The position numbers and the translations under genes are program-made. The notes below the pieces were generated by a model, which saw only the letters and a program-made list of their open reading frames with translations, did not search any database and was not told where the DNA came from. Positions 7,405 through 16,527 of a stretch of DNA of 64,000 nucleotides are shown one piece after another (the first letter of the stretch is position 1; each line of letters starts with the position of its first letter). The stretch lies in the NCBI RefSeq assembly GCF_030410485.1, contig NZ_JAUHHC010000003.1, forward strand, positions 248,001 to 312,000, read 5' to 3'. This DNA comes from Roseateles violae. GTDB lineage: Bacteria; Pseudomonadota; Gammaproteobacteria; Burkholderiales; Burkholderiaceae_C.

Positions 7405-10400
7405 ATGAAGCGCATGCTGATCAACGCGACGCAGCCGGAAGAACGGCGCCTCGCGATCGTCGATGGCCAGAAGCTGCTCGACTTCGAGACCGAGATCGAA
7501 GGCCGGGAACAGCGCAAGGGCAATATCTACAAGGCCGTGGTGACCCGGGTCGAGCCCTCGCTCGAAGCCTGTTTCGTCGACTACGGCGAGGACCGCCACG
7601 GCTTCCTGCCCTTCAAGGAAATCTCGCGCCAGTACTTCCGCGACGGCGTCGAGGTGCGCAACGCGACGATCAAGGACGCGATCAAGGAAGGCCAGGAACT
7701 GCTGGTCCAGGTGGAGAAGGAAGAGCGCGGCAACAAGGGCGCGGCGCTGACCACCTTCGTCTCGCTGGCCGGCCGCTACCTGGTGCTGATGCCCAACAAC
7801 CCGCGCGGCGGTGGCGTCTCGCGCCGCATCGAGGGCGAGGACCGCGAGGAGCTGAAGGAAAACCTCGACCAGCTCGAGTATCCGAAGGGCATGAGCCTGA
7901 TCGCCCGCACCGCCGGCATCGGCCGTTCCGCTGCTGAATTGCAGTGGGACCTGAACTACATGCTCAAGCTGTGGTCGGCGATCGACGACGCGGCCAAGGG
8001 CGGCAAGGGTGCCTACCTGATCTATCAGGAGTCGTCGCTGGTGATCCGCGCGATCCGCGACTACTTCACCGCCGACATCGGCGAGATCCTGATCGACACC
8101 GACGATCTGTTCGAGCAGGCGCACCAGTTCATGAACCACGTGATGCCCGACCAGGGCCATCGCGTGAAGCGCTACCGCGACGACGCGCCGCTGTTCAGCC
8201 GCTTCCAGATCGAGCACCAGATCGAGACGGCCTTCAGCCGCACGGTCAACCTGCCCTCGGGCGGCGCCATCGTGATCGACCACACCGAGGCCCTGGTCTC
8301 GGTGGACGTCAACTCGGCCCGCGCCACCCGCGGCGGCGACATCGAGGAAACCGCGACCCGCACCAATCTCGAGGCGGCCGACGAGATCGCCCGCCAGATG
8401 CGCTTGCGCGATCTGGGCGGCCTGATCGTCGTCGACTTCATCGACATGGAAGAGTCGAAGAACCGCCGCGAGGTCGAGCAGCGCCTGCGCGATGCGCTGC
8501 GCCAGGACCGCGCCCGCGTGCAGTTCGCCTCGATCAGCAAGTTCGGCCTGCTGGAGCTCTCGCGCCAGCGTCTGCGCCCGGCCTTGAGCGAAGGCAACCA
8601 CATCACCTGCCCGCGCTGCAACGGCACCGGCCATATCCGCGACACCGAATCGTCGGCGCTGCAGATCCTGCGCATGGTCCAGGAAGAGGCGATGAAGGAC
8701 AACACCGCCGCCGTGCATGTGCAGGTGCCGGTCGAGGTGACTTCCTTCCTCTTGAACGAGAAGCGCACCGAGATCACCAAGATCGAGCTGAAGCAGCGCG
8801 TCACCGTGCTGCTGGTGCCGAACAAGCATCTCGAGACGCCCAACTACAAGCTCGAGCGCCTGCGCCACGACGATCCGCGCCTGGAGAATCTGCAGGCCAG
8901 CTACACGATGATCGAGGAGCCGGACGACGAGGTGGGCATCACCCGCCGCGATGCTGGCGACAAGAAGAACAAGCAGGAGCCGGTGATCAAGGGCATCCTG
9001 CCCGAGCAGCCGGCGCCGGTCTCCGCGCCGACGCCGCCCAAGCCCGAGCCGGTCAAGGCCGCGGCGCCCGCGCCGGTGGCAGCCCCTGCCCCGGCTCCGG
9101 CCGGCGGTGGCTTCTTCGGCTGGATCAAGAGCCTGTTCGGCGGCGAGGCAGCGCCCGCGCCGGCCCCGGCGGCGGCCAAGCCCGAAGCTGGCGCCAAGCC
9201 GGCCGGCGAACGCGCCGGCAAGCGTGAGGGCGGCGGCCGCGATGGCGGCCGTGGCGGCCGCGGTGGCCGTGGCGGCGAGCGCAATGGCGAGCAGCGTGGC
9301 GAACGCGGCGAGCGTGCCGGCGAGCGCAAGCGCGGCGAAGGCCGCCCGCAGGAAGCCCGTGGCGAGGCCGCGTCGACCCAGCAGCGTCCGGAGCGTGGCG
9401 AGCGCGGCAACCGTCGCGGCGAACGCGGGGAGGCCAAGCCGGAGACCGGCAACGAGGTCGTGCGCGCCGAGCGCCAGGAACGCGGCGAGCGCGCTGAGCG
9501 CGGTGAACGTGCCGAGCGCGGCGAAGGTGGCCGCCGCAACCGCGGCGAGCGCGGTGAGCGTGGCGAGCGCCAGGAACGCGGCGTGACGCCGGCGGCGACG
9601 GCCGAACAGGTCGCCACGCTGCCGGTGCAGGCAGCGCTGGACATGCCGGTCGCGGCCGAGCATGACGCGCCGGCCTTTGTCGACACGCAGGCCGAGGGCA
9701 GCGAAGCCGCCGGCGCCAGCGAGGCCGCCGGCAGCGAAGAGCGCCAGGGCCGTGGCCGTCGCCGCCGCCGTGGTGGTCGCGATCGCGAGGACCGTGCCGG
9801 CGAAGCCAGCGGCAGCGAAGTCGCCGCCGGCCAGGTCGACGCGACCGAGGCAGGCGAGGCGGTCGAGCCGGGCGCCGAGGCCGATGTGCAGCGCAGCGAG
9901 GGTGACGATGTCGGCGAGGGTCAGGCCCGCGACGGCCGCCGCCGCCGCAGCCGCGACCGCTTCCGCCGCGAGCGCCGCGAAGGTCAGGCCGATGGCCAGA
10001 TCGACGCCGCCGGCGAGGGCGAAGCCGCCGCGAACGGCGAGCTCGCCGCCGGCAACGAGCCGGTCGTCGAAGCCGGCCTGCCGGTGCAGGCCGAGCCGGC
10101 CCCGGTGATCGAGCAGCCGGTGGTCGCCGAGCAGGCGGTGCCGGCACCGGCCGCCGCGCTTGCAGCCGCCCCGGCCGTGACCGTGCCGGCCTTCGAGCTG
10201 TCGGTCACCGCGCTGCAGGCGGTCGCCGAAGGCGCCGGTCTGCAATGGGTCAACTCCGACGCCGACAAGGTGCGCGCGGCCCAGGAGGCCATCGCCGCCG
10301 AGCCCAAGCCCATCCATGTGCCGCGCGAGCGTCCGCCGGTCGTGACGATCGACGAGGGCCCGTTGGTGCTGGTCGAGACGCGCAAGGATCTGGCCCAGAT

Positions 10401-10425
10401 CAAGCTGCCTTTCGAACAGCAGTAA
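7405..10425 (+). CDS. rne: Ribonuclease E
   Basis: A 1,006-residue RNase E, the endonuclease that starts mRNA decay and processes rRNA and tRNA, and scaffolds the degradosome. An S1 domain occupies about residues 36-118. The DNase I-like catalytic site has Asp301 (VSVDVNS) and Asp344 (IVVDFIDM). The Zn-link is Cys402/Cys405 in TCPRCNGTG. The C-terminal half is disordered: an amphipathic [11 protein letters not shown] segment (about 570-580) resembles the membrane anchor, then Arg/Gly/Glu repeats, an [12 protein letters not shown] patch, and a conserved-looking tail with LQWVNSD and [13 protein letters not shown]. The start is set by AGGAG 7 nt upstream of 7405. The length excludes RNase G. 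Confidence 0.95.
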   Translation: MKRMLINATQPEERRLAIVDGQKLLDFETEIEGREQRKGNIYKAVVTRVEPSLEACFVDYGEDRHGFLPFKEISRQYFRDGVEVRNATIKDAIKEGQELLVQVEKEERGNKGAALTTFVSLAGRYLVLMPNNPRGGGVSRRIEGEDREELKENLDQLEYPKGMSLIARTAGIGRSAAELQWDLNYMLKLWSAIDDAAKGGKGAYLIYQESSLVIRAIRDYFTADIGEILIDTDDLFEQAHQFMNHVMPDQGHRVKRYRDDAPLFSRFQIEHQIETAFSRTVNLPSGGAIVIDHTEALVSVDVNSARATRGGDIEETATRTNLEAADEIARQMRLRDLGGLIVVDFIDMEESKNRREVEQRLRDALRQDRARVQFASISKFGLLELSRQRLRPALSEGNHITCPRCNGTGHIRDTESSALQILRMVQEEAMKDNTAAVHVQVPVEVTSFLLNEKRTEITKIELKQRVTVLLVPNKHLETPNYKLERLRHDDPRLENLQASYTMIEEPDDEVGITRRDAGDKKNKQEPVIKGILPEQPAPVSAPTPPKPEPVKAAAPAPVAAPAPAPAGGGFFGWIKSLFGGEAAPAPAPAAAKPEAGAKPAGERAGKREGGGRDGGRGGRGGRGGERNGEQRGERGERAGERKRGEGRPQEARGEAASTQQRPERGERGNRRGERGEAKPETGNEVVRAERQERGERAERGERAERGEGGRRNRGERGERGERQERGVTPAATAEQVATLPVQAALDMPVAAEHDAPAFVDTQAEGSEAAGASEAAGSEERQGRGRRRRRGGRDREDRAGEASGSEVAAGQVDATEAGEAVEPGAEADVQRSEGDDVGEGQARDGRRRRSRDRFRRERREGQADGQIDAAGEGEAAANGELAAGNEPVVEAGLPVQAEPAPVIEQPVVAEQAVPAPAAALAAAPAVTVPAFELSVTALQAVAEGAGLQWVNSDADKVRAAQEAIAAEPKPIHVPRERPPVVTIDEGPLVLVETRKDLAQIKLPFEQQ
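9204..9585 (+). repeat. Degenerate repeats coding Gly-Glu-Arg tracts in RNase E
   Basis: Within rne the DNA repeats a 9-15 nt theme that encodes [12 protein letters not shown] and GGRGGR units. The protein segment is highly charged and disordered, as expected for the arginine-rich RNA-binding part of the degradosome scaffold. Such tracts are prone to change in copy number between strains. Confidence 0.8.
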
Positions 10426-10442
10426 GCCAAGGCCCCACGACA

Positions 10443-10476
10443 CCGCCGGTCTGGTTCGCCAGTCCGGCGGTTTTTT
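10443..10476 (+). terminator. Intrinsic terminator of rne
   Basis: Stem CCGCCGG then CTGG, a TTCG tetraloop, then CCAG and CCGGCGG, followed by six T. The two stem blocks are separated by a symmetric T/T mismatch. It lies 18 nt after the rne stop. A UUCG loop makes the hairpin unusually stable. Confidence 0.92.
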
Positions 10477-10503
10477 CTTTCCGCCATCGAGCCCGAGTTT
10501 TTA

Positions 10504-12042
10504 GTGAGCACTCCAAGCCAAGCCGCCGGCCGGCCTCAGATGCCGCCGCAGATCCCCTTCATCATCGCCAACGAGGGCTGCGAGCGCTTCAGCTTCTACG
10601 GCATGCGCAACATCCTGACCGTGTTCCTGATGAGCAGCCTGCTGCTGGCCGTGCCGGAACATCTGCGCAAGGGCGAGGCCAAGGAGGTCTTCCACACCTT
10701 CGTCATCGGCGTCTATTTCTTCCCGCTGCTGGGCGGCTGGCTGGCCGACCGCTTCTTCGGCAAGTACCGCACCATCCTCTGGCTGAGCCTGGTCTACTGC
10801 GCCGGACACGCCTGCCTGGCCATCTTCGAGAGCAGCATCAAGGGCTTCTACACCGGCCTCTTCCTGATCGCGCTCGGCTCGGGCGGCATCAAGCCCCTGG
10901 TCAGCTCCTTCATCGGCGACCAGTTCGACAAGAGCAATCGCTCGCTGGCGCAGAAGGTCTTCGACGCCTTTTACTGGATCATCAATTTCGGCAGCTTCTT
11001 CGCCTCGCTGCTGATGCCGATCTTCCTGGACAAGTTCGGCGCCAGCGTCGCCTTCGGCATCCCCGGCGTGCTGATGGCGATCGCGACGCTGTGCTTCTGG
11101 AGCGGCCGCAAGAAGTACGTCCATCTGCCGCCGACGGCGAAGAACCCGCATGGCTTCCTGCCCGTCGTGCGCACGGCGCTGGGCGCCGGCCCGCAGGGCA
11201 AGGCGCTGGCCGGCCTGGGCCTGGTGCTGTCGCTCGGCGCGCTGGCGCTGACGCCGCAGATCGGCATCGTCGCCGCGCTGTGCCTGGTGCTGGTGCTGAG
11301 CCTGGGCCTGGCCGGCATCGGCGCCTGGATCCAGCTCGAACGCGCCCGCGCCGTCCATCCGGCCGAGGCGGTCGATGGCGTGCGCGCGGTGCTGCGCCTG
11401 CTGGTGCTGTTCGCCCTGGTCACGCCCTTCTGGTCGCTGTTCGATCAGAAGGCCTCGACCTGGGTGCTGCAGGCCGACCAGATGGTCAAACCCGAGTGGT
11501 TCAAGTCCTCGATGATGCAGGCGCTGAACCCGGCCCTGGTGATGATCCTGATCCCCTTCAACAACCTGCTGCTCTACCCGCTGCTGAAGCGGATGGGCCT
11601 GCGGCTGACGGCGCTGCGCCGCATGGGCGCCGGCATTGCGATGTCGGGCCTGGCCTGGATCGTCGTCGGCGGCCTGCAGCTGTGGATCGACGACAAGCAC
11701 GCCGTCTCCATCGTCTGGCAGGTGCTGCCCTATGCAATCCTGACCCTGGGCGAGGTGCTGGTCTCGACCACCGGCCTCGAATTCGCCTACAGCCAGGCGC
11801 CGCTGGCGATGAAGGGCGTGATCATGAGCTTCTGGAGCCTGTCGGTGACCATCGGCAATCTCTGGGTGCTGCTGTCGAACTCCAGTGTCAAGAGCGAGGC
11901 CGTGACCGCGCAGATCGCCAGCACCGGCTTGAGCGTCACCGCCTTCCAGATGTTCTTCTTCGCCGGCTTCGCGCTCGTGGCGGCCCTGGTCTTCGCGCTC
12001 TATGCGCGCAGCTACCGGATGCTGAACAACTACCGAGCTTGA
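10504..12042 (+). CDS. POT-family proton-dependent oligopeptide transporter
   Basis: A 512-residue inner-membrane protein with about 12-14 membrane segments. The N-terminal helix carries the family signature NEGCERFSFYGMRNILTVFL (E-x-x-E-R-F-x-x-Y-G), which binds protons and peptide. The helix 4-5 region has IKPLVSSFIGDQF, close to the second POT signature, and the C-terminal half has the conserved GEVLVSTTGLEFAYSQAP. The family imports di- and tripeptides with protons. The start is a GTG at 10504 with weak ribosome-binding signal; an ATG at 10540 is possible. It stands alone between two intrinsic terminators. Confidence 0.92.
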   Translation: MSTPSQAAGRPQMPPQIPFIIANEGCERFSFYGMRNILTVFLMSSLLLAVPEHLRKGEAKEVFHTFVIGVYFFPLLGGWLADRFFGKYRTILWLSLVYCAGHACLAIFESSIKGFYTGLFLIALGSGGIKPLVSSFIGDQFDKSNRSLAQKVFDAFYWIINFGSFFASLLMPIFLDKFGASVAFGIPGVLMAIATLCFWSGRKKYVHLPPTAKNPHGFLPVVRTALGAGPQGKALAGLGLVLSLGALALTPQIGIVAALCLVLVLSLGLAGIGAWIQLERARAVHPAEAVDGVRAVLRLLVLFALVTPFWSLFDQKASTWVLQADQMVKPEWFKSSMMQALNPALVMILIPFNNLLLYPLLKRMGLRLTALRRMGAGIAMSGLAWIVVGGLQLWIDDKHAVSIVWQVLPYAILTLGEVLVSTTGLEFAYSQAPLAMKGVIMSFWSLSVTIGNLWVLLSNSSVKSEAVTAQIASTGLSVTAFQMFFFAGFALVAALVFALYARSYRMLNNYRA

Positions 12043-12062
12043 TCGCTGCAGGTCAAAACAAT

Positions 12063-12084
12063 GCCACCCTCGGGTGGCTTTTTT
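12063..12084 (+). terminator. Intrinsic terminator of the POT transporter gene
   Basis: GCCACC, a CTCG loop, GGTGGC and six T, 20 nt after the stop codon. Confidence 0.9.
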
Positions 12085-12110
12085 ATGGCGCTTCGCGGCA
12101 CACGGACCTG

Positions 12111-12230
12111 CGGGCCGAGCGCCGGGCCGCCCCAAGCCGGCCCGATTCGGCGATGTGCTTGCCGGTCGATCCGGCAAGTATCGCCGTCCCCTCGGGGGAC
12201 CGGCCAAGGTATTCCTTGGACGAGGGGTTC
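12111..12230. repeat. Intergenic multi-hairpin repeat, long copy A (after modE)
   Basis: About 120 bp that recurs at 14480-14600 with about 14 differences. It folds as four hairpins on either strand: a variable inverted repeat around the core GCCGGGCCGCCCCAA (12121-12135); CTTGCCGG/CCGGCAAG (12158-12178) extended by CGGCGAT/ATCGCCG; GTCCCC/GGGGAC (12186-12200); CCAAGG-TATT-CCTTGG (12204-12219). It abuts the modE stop codon (TGA at 12231-12229). No open frame in it looks real. The mechanism of spread is unknown and no transposase gene is in the window. Confidence 0.85.
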
Positions 12231-13047
12231 ACACCGCTACACCGATGATGACGCTGGAGGCCTTGAAGACGGCCGTTGTCTCGACGCCCACGGCCAAGCC
12301 CAGCGACTCCACGCTGGCGCGGGTGACGATGGCCGCGATCGAGCCGCCGCCGGGCAGCTCGACGATCACCTCGCTGTTGACGGCGCCCTCGCCCAGCCGC
12401 GCGACCCGGCCGCGCAGTTGGTTGCGCGCGGACAGCTTCACATCATCGGCCCCGGTCATCAGCAGGATGGACGAGGCCTTGATCAGGGCAAAGGCCTTGG
12501 CGCCGACCGCGAGGCCCAGCTCGACGCAGCTCTCGTGGGTGACGGTGGCGACCAGGGTCTGGTCGCCGATCACCCGCAGCTCGATCTCGTCGTTGATCGC
12601 GCCGGCGCGGATCGCGGTGATCACTCCGGCGAACTGGTTGCGCGCGCTGGTCTTCATCGCCAAGCTCTCCATCAGGGCATAGTCGGCGCCGAGTCCGCGC
12701 GCCTGGGCATTGAGCCGAGCCACAAAGCGCGCATGCTCCTGCTCGATCAGCTGGTAGTTGCGCAGCAGCCCGGCGCCGCGCGCGGTCAGCCGCGTGAAGC
12801 CGCCGCTGCGGCCGCCGGCCATCCGTTCCAGCAAGGGTTCGCCCGCCACATTGCTCATGTGCTCGATCGCGTTCCAGGCGCCCTTGTAGCTGAAGCCGAC
12901 CGCCCGGGCTGCATGGGTCAGCGAGCCCAGGCGCGCGATCTCGGCCAGCAGCGCCAGATGCCGGCTGCCGCCCAGGTCGACGCCGCCCTGCTGCAGGCGC
13001 AGCTCGGCACCGACACCCAGCGTGGCGGCGGACTCCTTCCCGCTCAC
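12229..13047 (-). CDS. modE: Molybdate-responsive regulator ModE (HTH plus two Mop domains)
   Basis: A 272-residue ModE-type regulator. The N-terminal winged helix-turn-helix (about residues 28-110) has RLGSLTHAARAVGFSYKGAW and the LysR-like stretch RMAGGRSGGFTRLTARG. Two TOBE/Mop domains follow (about 130-195 and 205-270); each begins with SARNQ and binds molybdate or tungstate at the dimer interface. ModE with molybdate normally represses mod transport genes. Here it is the last gene of modABCE and overlaps the modC stop by 4 nt, so it is probably co-transcribed with the genes it would control. The stop codon touches a repeat element. Confidence 0.92.
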   Translation of the reverse strand: MSGKESAATLGVGAELRLQQGGVDLGGSRHLALLAEIARLGSLTHAARAVGFSYKGAWNAIEHMSNVAGEPLLERMAGGRSGGFTRLTARGAGLLRNYQLIEQEHARFVARLNAQARGLGADYALMESLAMKTSARNQFAGVITAIRAGAINDEIELRVIGDQTLVATVTHESCVELGLAVGAKAFALIKASSILLMTGADDVKLSARNQLRGRVARLGEGAVNSEVIVELPGGGSIAAIVTRASVESLGLAVGVETTAVFKASSVIIGVAV

Positions 13048-13763
13048 CGTCCGCCCTCGTCCGCCACAAGGGCGTTTGCGCCGGGCCGCGCCGATGCTTC
13101 GTCGACGATGCGGCCCTCGCGCAAGCGCAGCCGCGCCTGGCCGAAGCAGGCCAGATCCTCGGGGTCGTGGGTGATCATCAGCATCGGCATGGCGATGCGC
13201 TCGAGCAGGGCCAGCAACTCCTCGCGCATGCGCAGGCGCAGCTCCGGGTCCAGGGCCGAGAAGGGCTCGTCGAGCAGCAGCGCGCGCGGCCCGCTGACCA
13301 GGGCGCGGGCCAGGGCCGTGCGCTGGCGCTGGCCGCCGGACAGCTCATGCGGATGCTGCTGCGCGACCGGGCCCAGCTCGAAGACCTCGAGCCAGCGCTC
13401 GACGGCCGGATCGCGCTCGCGCCGCGAGGGGTTCAGCAGGCCGCGGCGCAGACCGAAGGCGATGTTCTGCCGCACGTTCAGATGCGGGAACAGCGCATAG
13501 TCCTGGAACAGATAGCCGAGGCCGCGATGGCGCGCCGGCAGGTCGATGCCGGCCTCGGCGTCGAAGAGCGGCTGCTCGTCGAGCAGGATGCGGCCCGAGT
13601 CCGGCCGCAGGAGCCCGGCGATCGCGCGCAAGGTCAGGCTCTTGCCCGCGCCCGAGGGGCCGTAGACAACCGTGCGCCGCGCCGCCGTCGTGAAGCCGAC
13701 ATCGAGCTCGAAGCTGCGCGCCCCGCTGTGCAGCTGCTTGCGGATCTGCACCGTGAAGCTCAT
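13044..13763 (-). CDS. modC: Molybdate ABC transporter ATP-binding protein, without TOBE domain
   Basis: A 239-residue ABC ATPase. Walker A is GPSGAGKS (about 35-42), the Q-loop FQDYALFPH (about 86), the signature LSGGQRQR (about 141), Walker B ALLLDEP and the H-loop ITHDPED. It powers molybdate import with ModB and ModA. Most ModC proteins have about 350 residues with a C-terminal Mop/TOBE domain. This one ends soon after the H-loop, so molybdate sensing by the transporter itself is probably lost. It overlaps modB and modE by 4 nt on each side. Confidence 0.9.
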   Translation of the reverse strand: MSFTVQIRKQLHSGARSFELDVGFTTAARRTVVYGPSGAGKSLTLRAIAGLLRPDSGRILLDEQPLFDAEAGIDLPARHRGLGYLFQDYALFPHLNVRQNIAFGLRRGLLNPSRRERDPAVERWLEVFELGPVAQQHPHELSGGQRQRTALARALVSGPRALLLDEPFSALDPELRLRMREELLALLERIAMPMLMITHDPEDLACFGQARLRLREGRIVDEASARPGANALVADEGGR

Positions 13764-14431
13764 GCCGGCACGCTCCGCGCCGGCGCCAGCCGCCCGGCCG
13801 CCAGCAGCACGAGGACGCAGGTCAGCGAGATGATCAGCACCAGCAGATTGGCGACATCGTCCTGGCCCGCCTGCACCGCCTCGTAGACGGCCACCGACAA
13901 GGTCTGGGTGCGGCCCGGGATGCTGCCGGCCACCATCAGCGTCGCGCCAAACTCGCCCAACGCGCGGGCGAAGGCCAGGAGCAGGCCGGCCAAGAGGCCG
14001 CGCCAGGCCATCGGCAAGGTGACGCGGAAGAAGACAGCCGCCTCGCTCAGACCCAGCACGCGCGCGGCGCGCTCGAGCTGGGCGTCGACGCCCTCGAAGG
14101 CGGCACGCGCCGACTTCATCACCAGCGGGAAGGCGACGATGGACGCCGCAATGACGGCGCCCTGCCAGCTGAAGATCAGCTGGATGCCGAACTGCTCGTG
14201 CAGCCAGGCGCCAAAGGCACCGCGCCGGCCCAGCAGCACCAGCAGGTAGTAGCCGAGCACCGTCGGCGGCAGCACCATGGGCAGGGTCAGCAGCGCGTCC
14301 AGCAGGTCGCGGCCCGGGAAGCGCAGCCGCGCCAGCGCGAAGCCGGCGGCCGTGCCGAAGACCAGATTGAGGGCGGTGGCCCAGCCGGCCACCTTCAGCG
14401 ACAGCGCCAGCGCGACCCAGGCTTCAGCCAT
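13760..14431 (-). CDS. modB: Molybdate ABC transporter permease
   Basis: A 223-residue inner-membrane permease with five to six membrane segments. The EAA motif that docks onto the ATPase is visible as RAARVLGLSEAAVFFRVTLP (about residues 134-153), and the family pattern GEFGATLMVAGSIPGRTQTL follows. ModB dimers form the molybdate channel. It overlaps modC by 4 nt. The gap of 173 nt to modA upstream is unusual for this operon and is largely filled by a repeat element. Confidence 0.93.
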   Translation of the reverse strand: MAEAWVALALSLKVAGWATALNLVFGTAAGFALARLRFPGRDLLDALLTLPMVLPPTVLGYYLLVLLGRRGAFGAWLHEQFGIQLIFSWQGAVIAASIVAFPLVMKSARAAFEGVDAQLERAARVLGLSEAAVFFRVTLPMAWRGLLAGLLLAFARALGEFGATLMVAGSIPGRTQTLSVAVYEAVQAGQDDVANLLVLIISLTCVLVLLAAGRLAPARSVPA

Positions 14432-14479
14432 TTGAGCAAACCCCAGCGCACTCGCGAAACGCGCGATGTATCAAAGTCG

Positions 14480-14600
14480 CGGGCCGAGCGCCGGGCCGCT
14501 CCCAAGCCGGCCCGCCTTGGCGATGTGCTCGCGGTCCGATGCCGCGAGCATCGCCGTCCCCCCGGGGGACCGGCCAAGGTATTCCTTGGACGAGGGGTTT
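14480..14600. repeat. Intergenic multi-hairpin repeat, long copy B (between modA and modB)
   Basis: A second copy of the element at 12111-12230, with the same order of four hairpins. The core here is GCCGGGCCGCTCCCAA (one base longer). The second stem is CTCGCGGT/GCCGCGAG (14528-14548), where three pairs differ from copy A yet still pair (TA to CG, CG to GC, GC to TG). It begins 5 nt after the modA stop codon and sits inside the mod operon, so it may alter the relative level of modA and modBCE. Confidence 0.85.
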
Positions 14601-14604
14601 CATC

Positions 14605-15369
14605 TCAGGGTTGCTGGAAGCCGTGCCGGGCGAGCACGGCCTGGCCGGTCGGCGACAGCACATGCTCGATGAACCGCCGCGCCAGCTCGGCATGCGCACC
14701 ACCGGCGACGGCCGCCAGCGGATAGCGGATCACCGTGTCGATCGGCACGACGAAGAGCTGCTTGACCTTGTCCCGCTGCACCGCCGCATCGGTCGCATAG
14801 ACGAAGCCGGCCTCGACCTCGCCGCGCGCCACATAGTCCAGCGCCTGCCGCACATTGCCGGCGTAGACGGCCTTGGGCTCGAGGGCCGGCCACAGCCGCG
14901 CCGCCTCCAGCGCGCCCTTGGCATAGCGGCCGGCCGGCACGGCCTCCGGCTTGCCCAGCGCGATGCGGCGCACCGCGGGCTTCTGCAGATCGGCCAGGCT
15001 GCTCAGCGCGACGCCGCCCTCGCGCGGCGTCACCAGCACCAGGGCGTTGCGAACGAAATTGCGCCGGCTGTCGGGCAGGATCAGCTTTTGCGCCTGCGCC
15101 CTGTCCATGGTCTCCTGGTCGGCCGAGGCGAACACGTCGACCGGCGCGCCCTTGGCGATCTGGGCCAGCAGCGCGTCGGAGGCAGCGAAATTGAACAGCA
15201 GCCGGGTGCCCGGATGCTGGGCCTCGAAGCCCGGGGCCAGTTCCTTGAAGGCATTGGCCAGGCTGGCGGCGGCCGAGATGGTCAGCTCGGCGGCCTGGGC
15301 GGCCATGCCGGTCAGCAGCAGCAGGGTCAGCGCCAGGCGGCGGCCCGACTTTCGGCCATCGATGGTCAT
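14605..15369 (-). CDS. modA: Molybdate ABC transporter periplasmic binding protein
   Basis: A 254-residue exported solute-binding protein. The signal peptide (about residues 1-27) ends TGMAAQAAE. The mature part opens with LTISAAASLANAFKEL, the ModA ligand-binding strand with conserved Ser. Other family signatures are LFNFAASDALLAQIAKGAPVD, VYAGNVRQALDYVARGEVEAG and FVYATDA. It delivers molybdate or tungstate to ModBC. AGGAGG lies 7 nt before the ATG. It is the first gene of modABCE, 74 nt after the nagZ stop. Confidence 0.94.
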   Translation of the reverse strand: MTIDGRKSGRRLALTLLLLTGMAAQAAELTISAAASLANAFKELAPGFEAQHPGTRLLFNFAASDALLAQIAKGAPVDVFASADQETMDRAQAQKLILPDSRRNFVRNALVLVTPREGGVALSSLADLQKPAVRRIALGKPEAVPAGRYAKGALEAARLWPALEPKAVYAGNVRQALDYVARGEVEAGFVYATDAAVQRDKVKQLFVVPIDTVIRYPLAAVAGGAHAELARRFIEHVLSPTGQAVLARHGFQQP

Positions 15370-15409
15370 GCGCGCATCCTCCTGCGGCCGCTTCGCGCGG
15401 CGATGAGGA

Positions 15410-15415
15410 AATATA
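15410..15415 (-). promoter_or_regulatory. Candidate -10 of the mod operon, with a possible ModE half-site
   Basis: TATATT reading toward modA, about 40 nt before its start. The surrounding GAGCTATATT resembles one half of the E. coli ModE box (ATCGCTATATA), but the second half-site is not evident. The -35 is poor. Confidence 0.3.
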
Positions 15416-15443
15416 GCTCAGTACATGACGAGAGAGAAAGCGT

Positions 15444-16514
15444 TCAGACCAGGCGCTCGATCGCGGCCAGATAGCGCGGGTTGCGCATCAGCTCGTCCCA
15501 GGTCAGCGGCACCGTCTGCGGCAGCAGGTCGAGACGGCGCGATTCGCTGTCCGGCTCGGGCGTCCAGCGGCCATCGGCCGCGGCGGCCTCCAGCTCGGCC
15601 AGCAGCGCGTCGATCGCCGCGCCCTCGTCGATAGCGGACTGGTTGCACAGCAGCAGCAGATCGCAGCCGGCCTGCAGCGCGGTCAGCGCCGCCTCGCCGA
15701 AGCCGATCGCGCGGCCCTCCAGCACGCGCGCGCCCTGCATGCCCAGGTCGTCGCTGAAGATGGCGCCACCGAAGCCCAGGCGCTCGCGCAGGATGTCCTG
15801 CAGCCAGCGGCGGCTGAAGCCGGCCGGCCGCGCATCGACCTTGGGGTAGATCACATGCGCCGGCATGACGGCCGACAGGCTCAGCGCCAGCCAGTCATAG
15901 GGTTTCGCATCCTCGGCCAGGATGGCCTTCAGGCCGCGACGGTCGACCGGCAGGTCCACATGGCTGTCGGCCTTGACGAAGCCATGGCCGGGGAAATGCT
16001 TGCCGCAGCTGCCCATGCCGGCCATCAGCAGGCCCTGCATCAGGGCTTGCGCCAGCAGGCTGACGACACGCGGATCGCGGTGGAAGCTGCGCGAGCCGAT
16101 GACGCCGCTCTCGCCAAAGTCCAGATCGAGCACCGGCGTGAAGCTGAAGTCGACACCACAGGCTCGCAGCTCGGCCGCCAGCACGAAGCCGCAGGCGGTG
16201 GCGGCGGCCGTAGCCCGCATCGCATCGTCCATCCACAGCTCGCCAAGCGCGCGCATCGACGGCAGCTGGGTGAAGCCATCGCTGCGGAAGCGCTGCACGC
16301 GCCCGCCCTCATGGTCCACGGCGATCAGCAGATCGGGCCGTATCGACTTGGCCTCAGCCGTCAGCGCGGTCAACTGGGCGCGGCTCTCGAAATTGCGCGC
16401 GAACAGGATCAGGCCGCCAACCCGCGGATGGGCCAGGCGGCGGCGCTCGGCCGCGCTCAGTTCCAGGCCCGCCACATCGAGCAGCAGCGGGGCATGCAGG
16501 ATCTTCTCGTTCAT
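15444..16514 (-). CDS. nagZ: Beta-N-acetylhexosaminidase NagZ
   Basis: A 356-residue family 3 glycoside hydrolase of the short, cytoplasmic NagZ class, which removes GlcNAc from anhydro-muropeptides in cell-wall recycling. The catalytic His/Asp loop is [18 protein letters not shown] (about residues 163-180), and the nucleophile is Asp in [20 protein letters not shown] near the N-terminus binds sugar. It follows acpS by 13 nt and ends the long conserved block that begins with lepA. Its products can act as beta-lactamase inducers in some species. Confidence 0.95.
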   Translation of the reverse strand: MNEKILHAPLLLDVAGLELSAAERRRLAHPRVGGLILFARNFESRAQLTALTAEAKSIRPDLLIAVDHEGGRVQRFRSDGFTQLPSMRALGELWMDDAMRATAAATACGFVLAAELRACGVDFSFTPVLDLDFGESGVIGSRSFHRDPRVVSLLAQALMQGLLMAGMGSCGKHFPGHGFVKADSHVDLPVDRRGLKAILAEDAKPYDWLALSLSAVMPAHVIYPKVDARPAGFSRRWLQDILRERLGFGGAIFSDDLGMQGARVLEGRAIGFGEAALTALQAGCDLLLLCNQSAIDEGAAIDALLAELEAAAADGRWTPEPDSESRRLDLLPQTVPLTWDELMRNPRYLAAIERLV

Positions 16515-16527
16515 CTTCCGATCTTCT

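Noticed and set aside
7186-10443. A 1,085-codon open frame antisense to rne
   Set aside because: Long antisense frames are expected in GC-rich genes. The translation is low-complexity Ala/Leu/Gly/Arg without any domain, while the sense strand is unmistakable RNase E.
15370-15443. Full ModE operator upstream of modA
   Set aside because: Only one half-site-like sequence (GAGCTATATT) is visible; the second half does not match, so I kept it as a weak note on the promoter.
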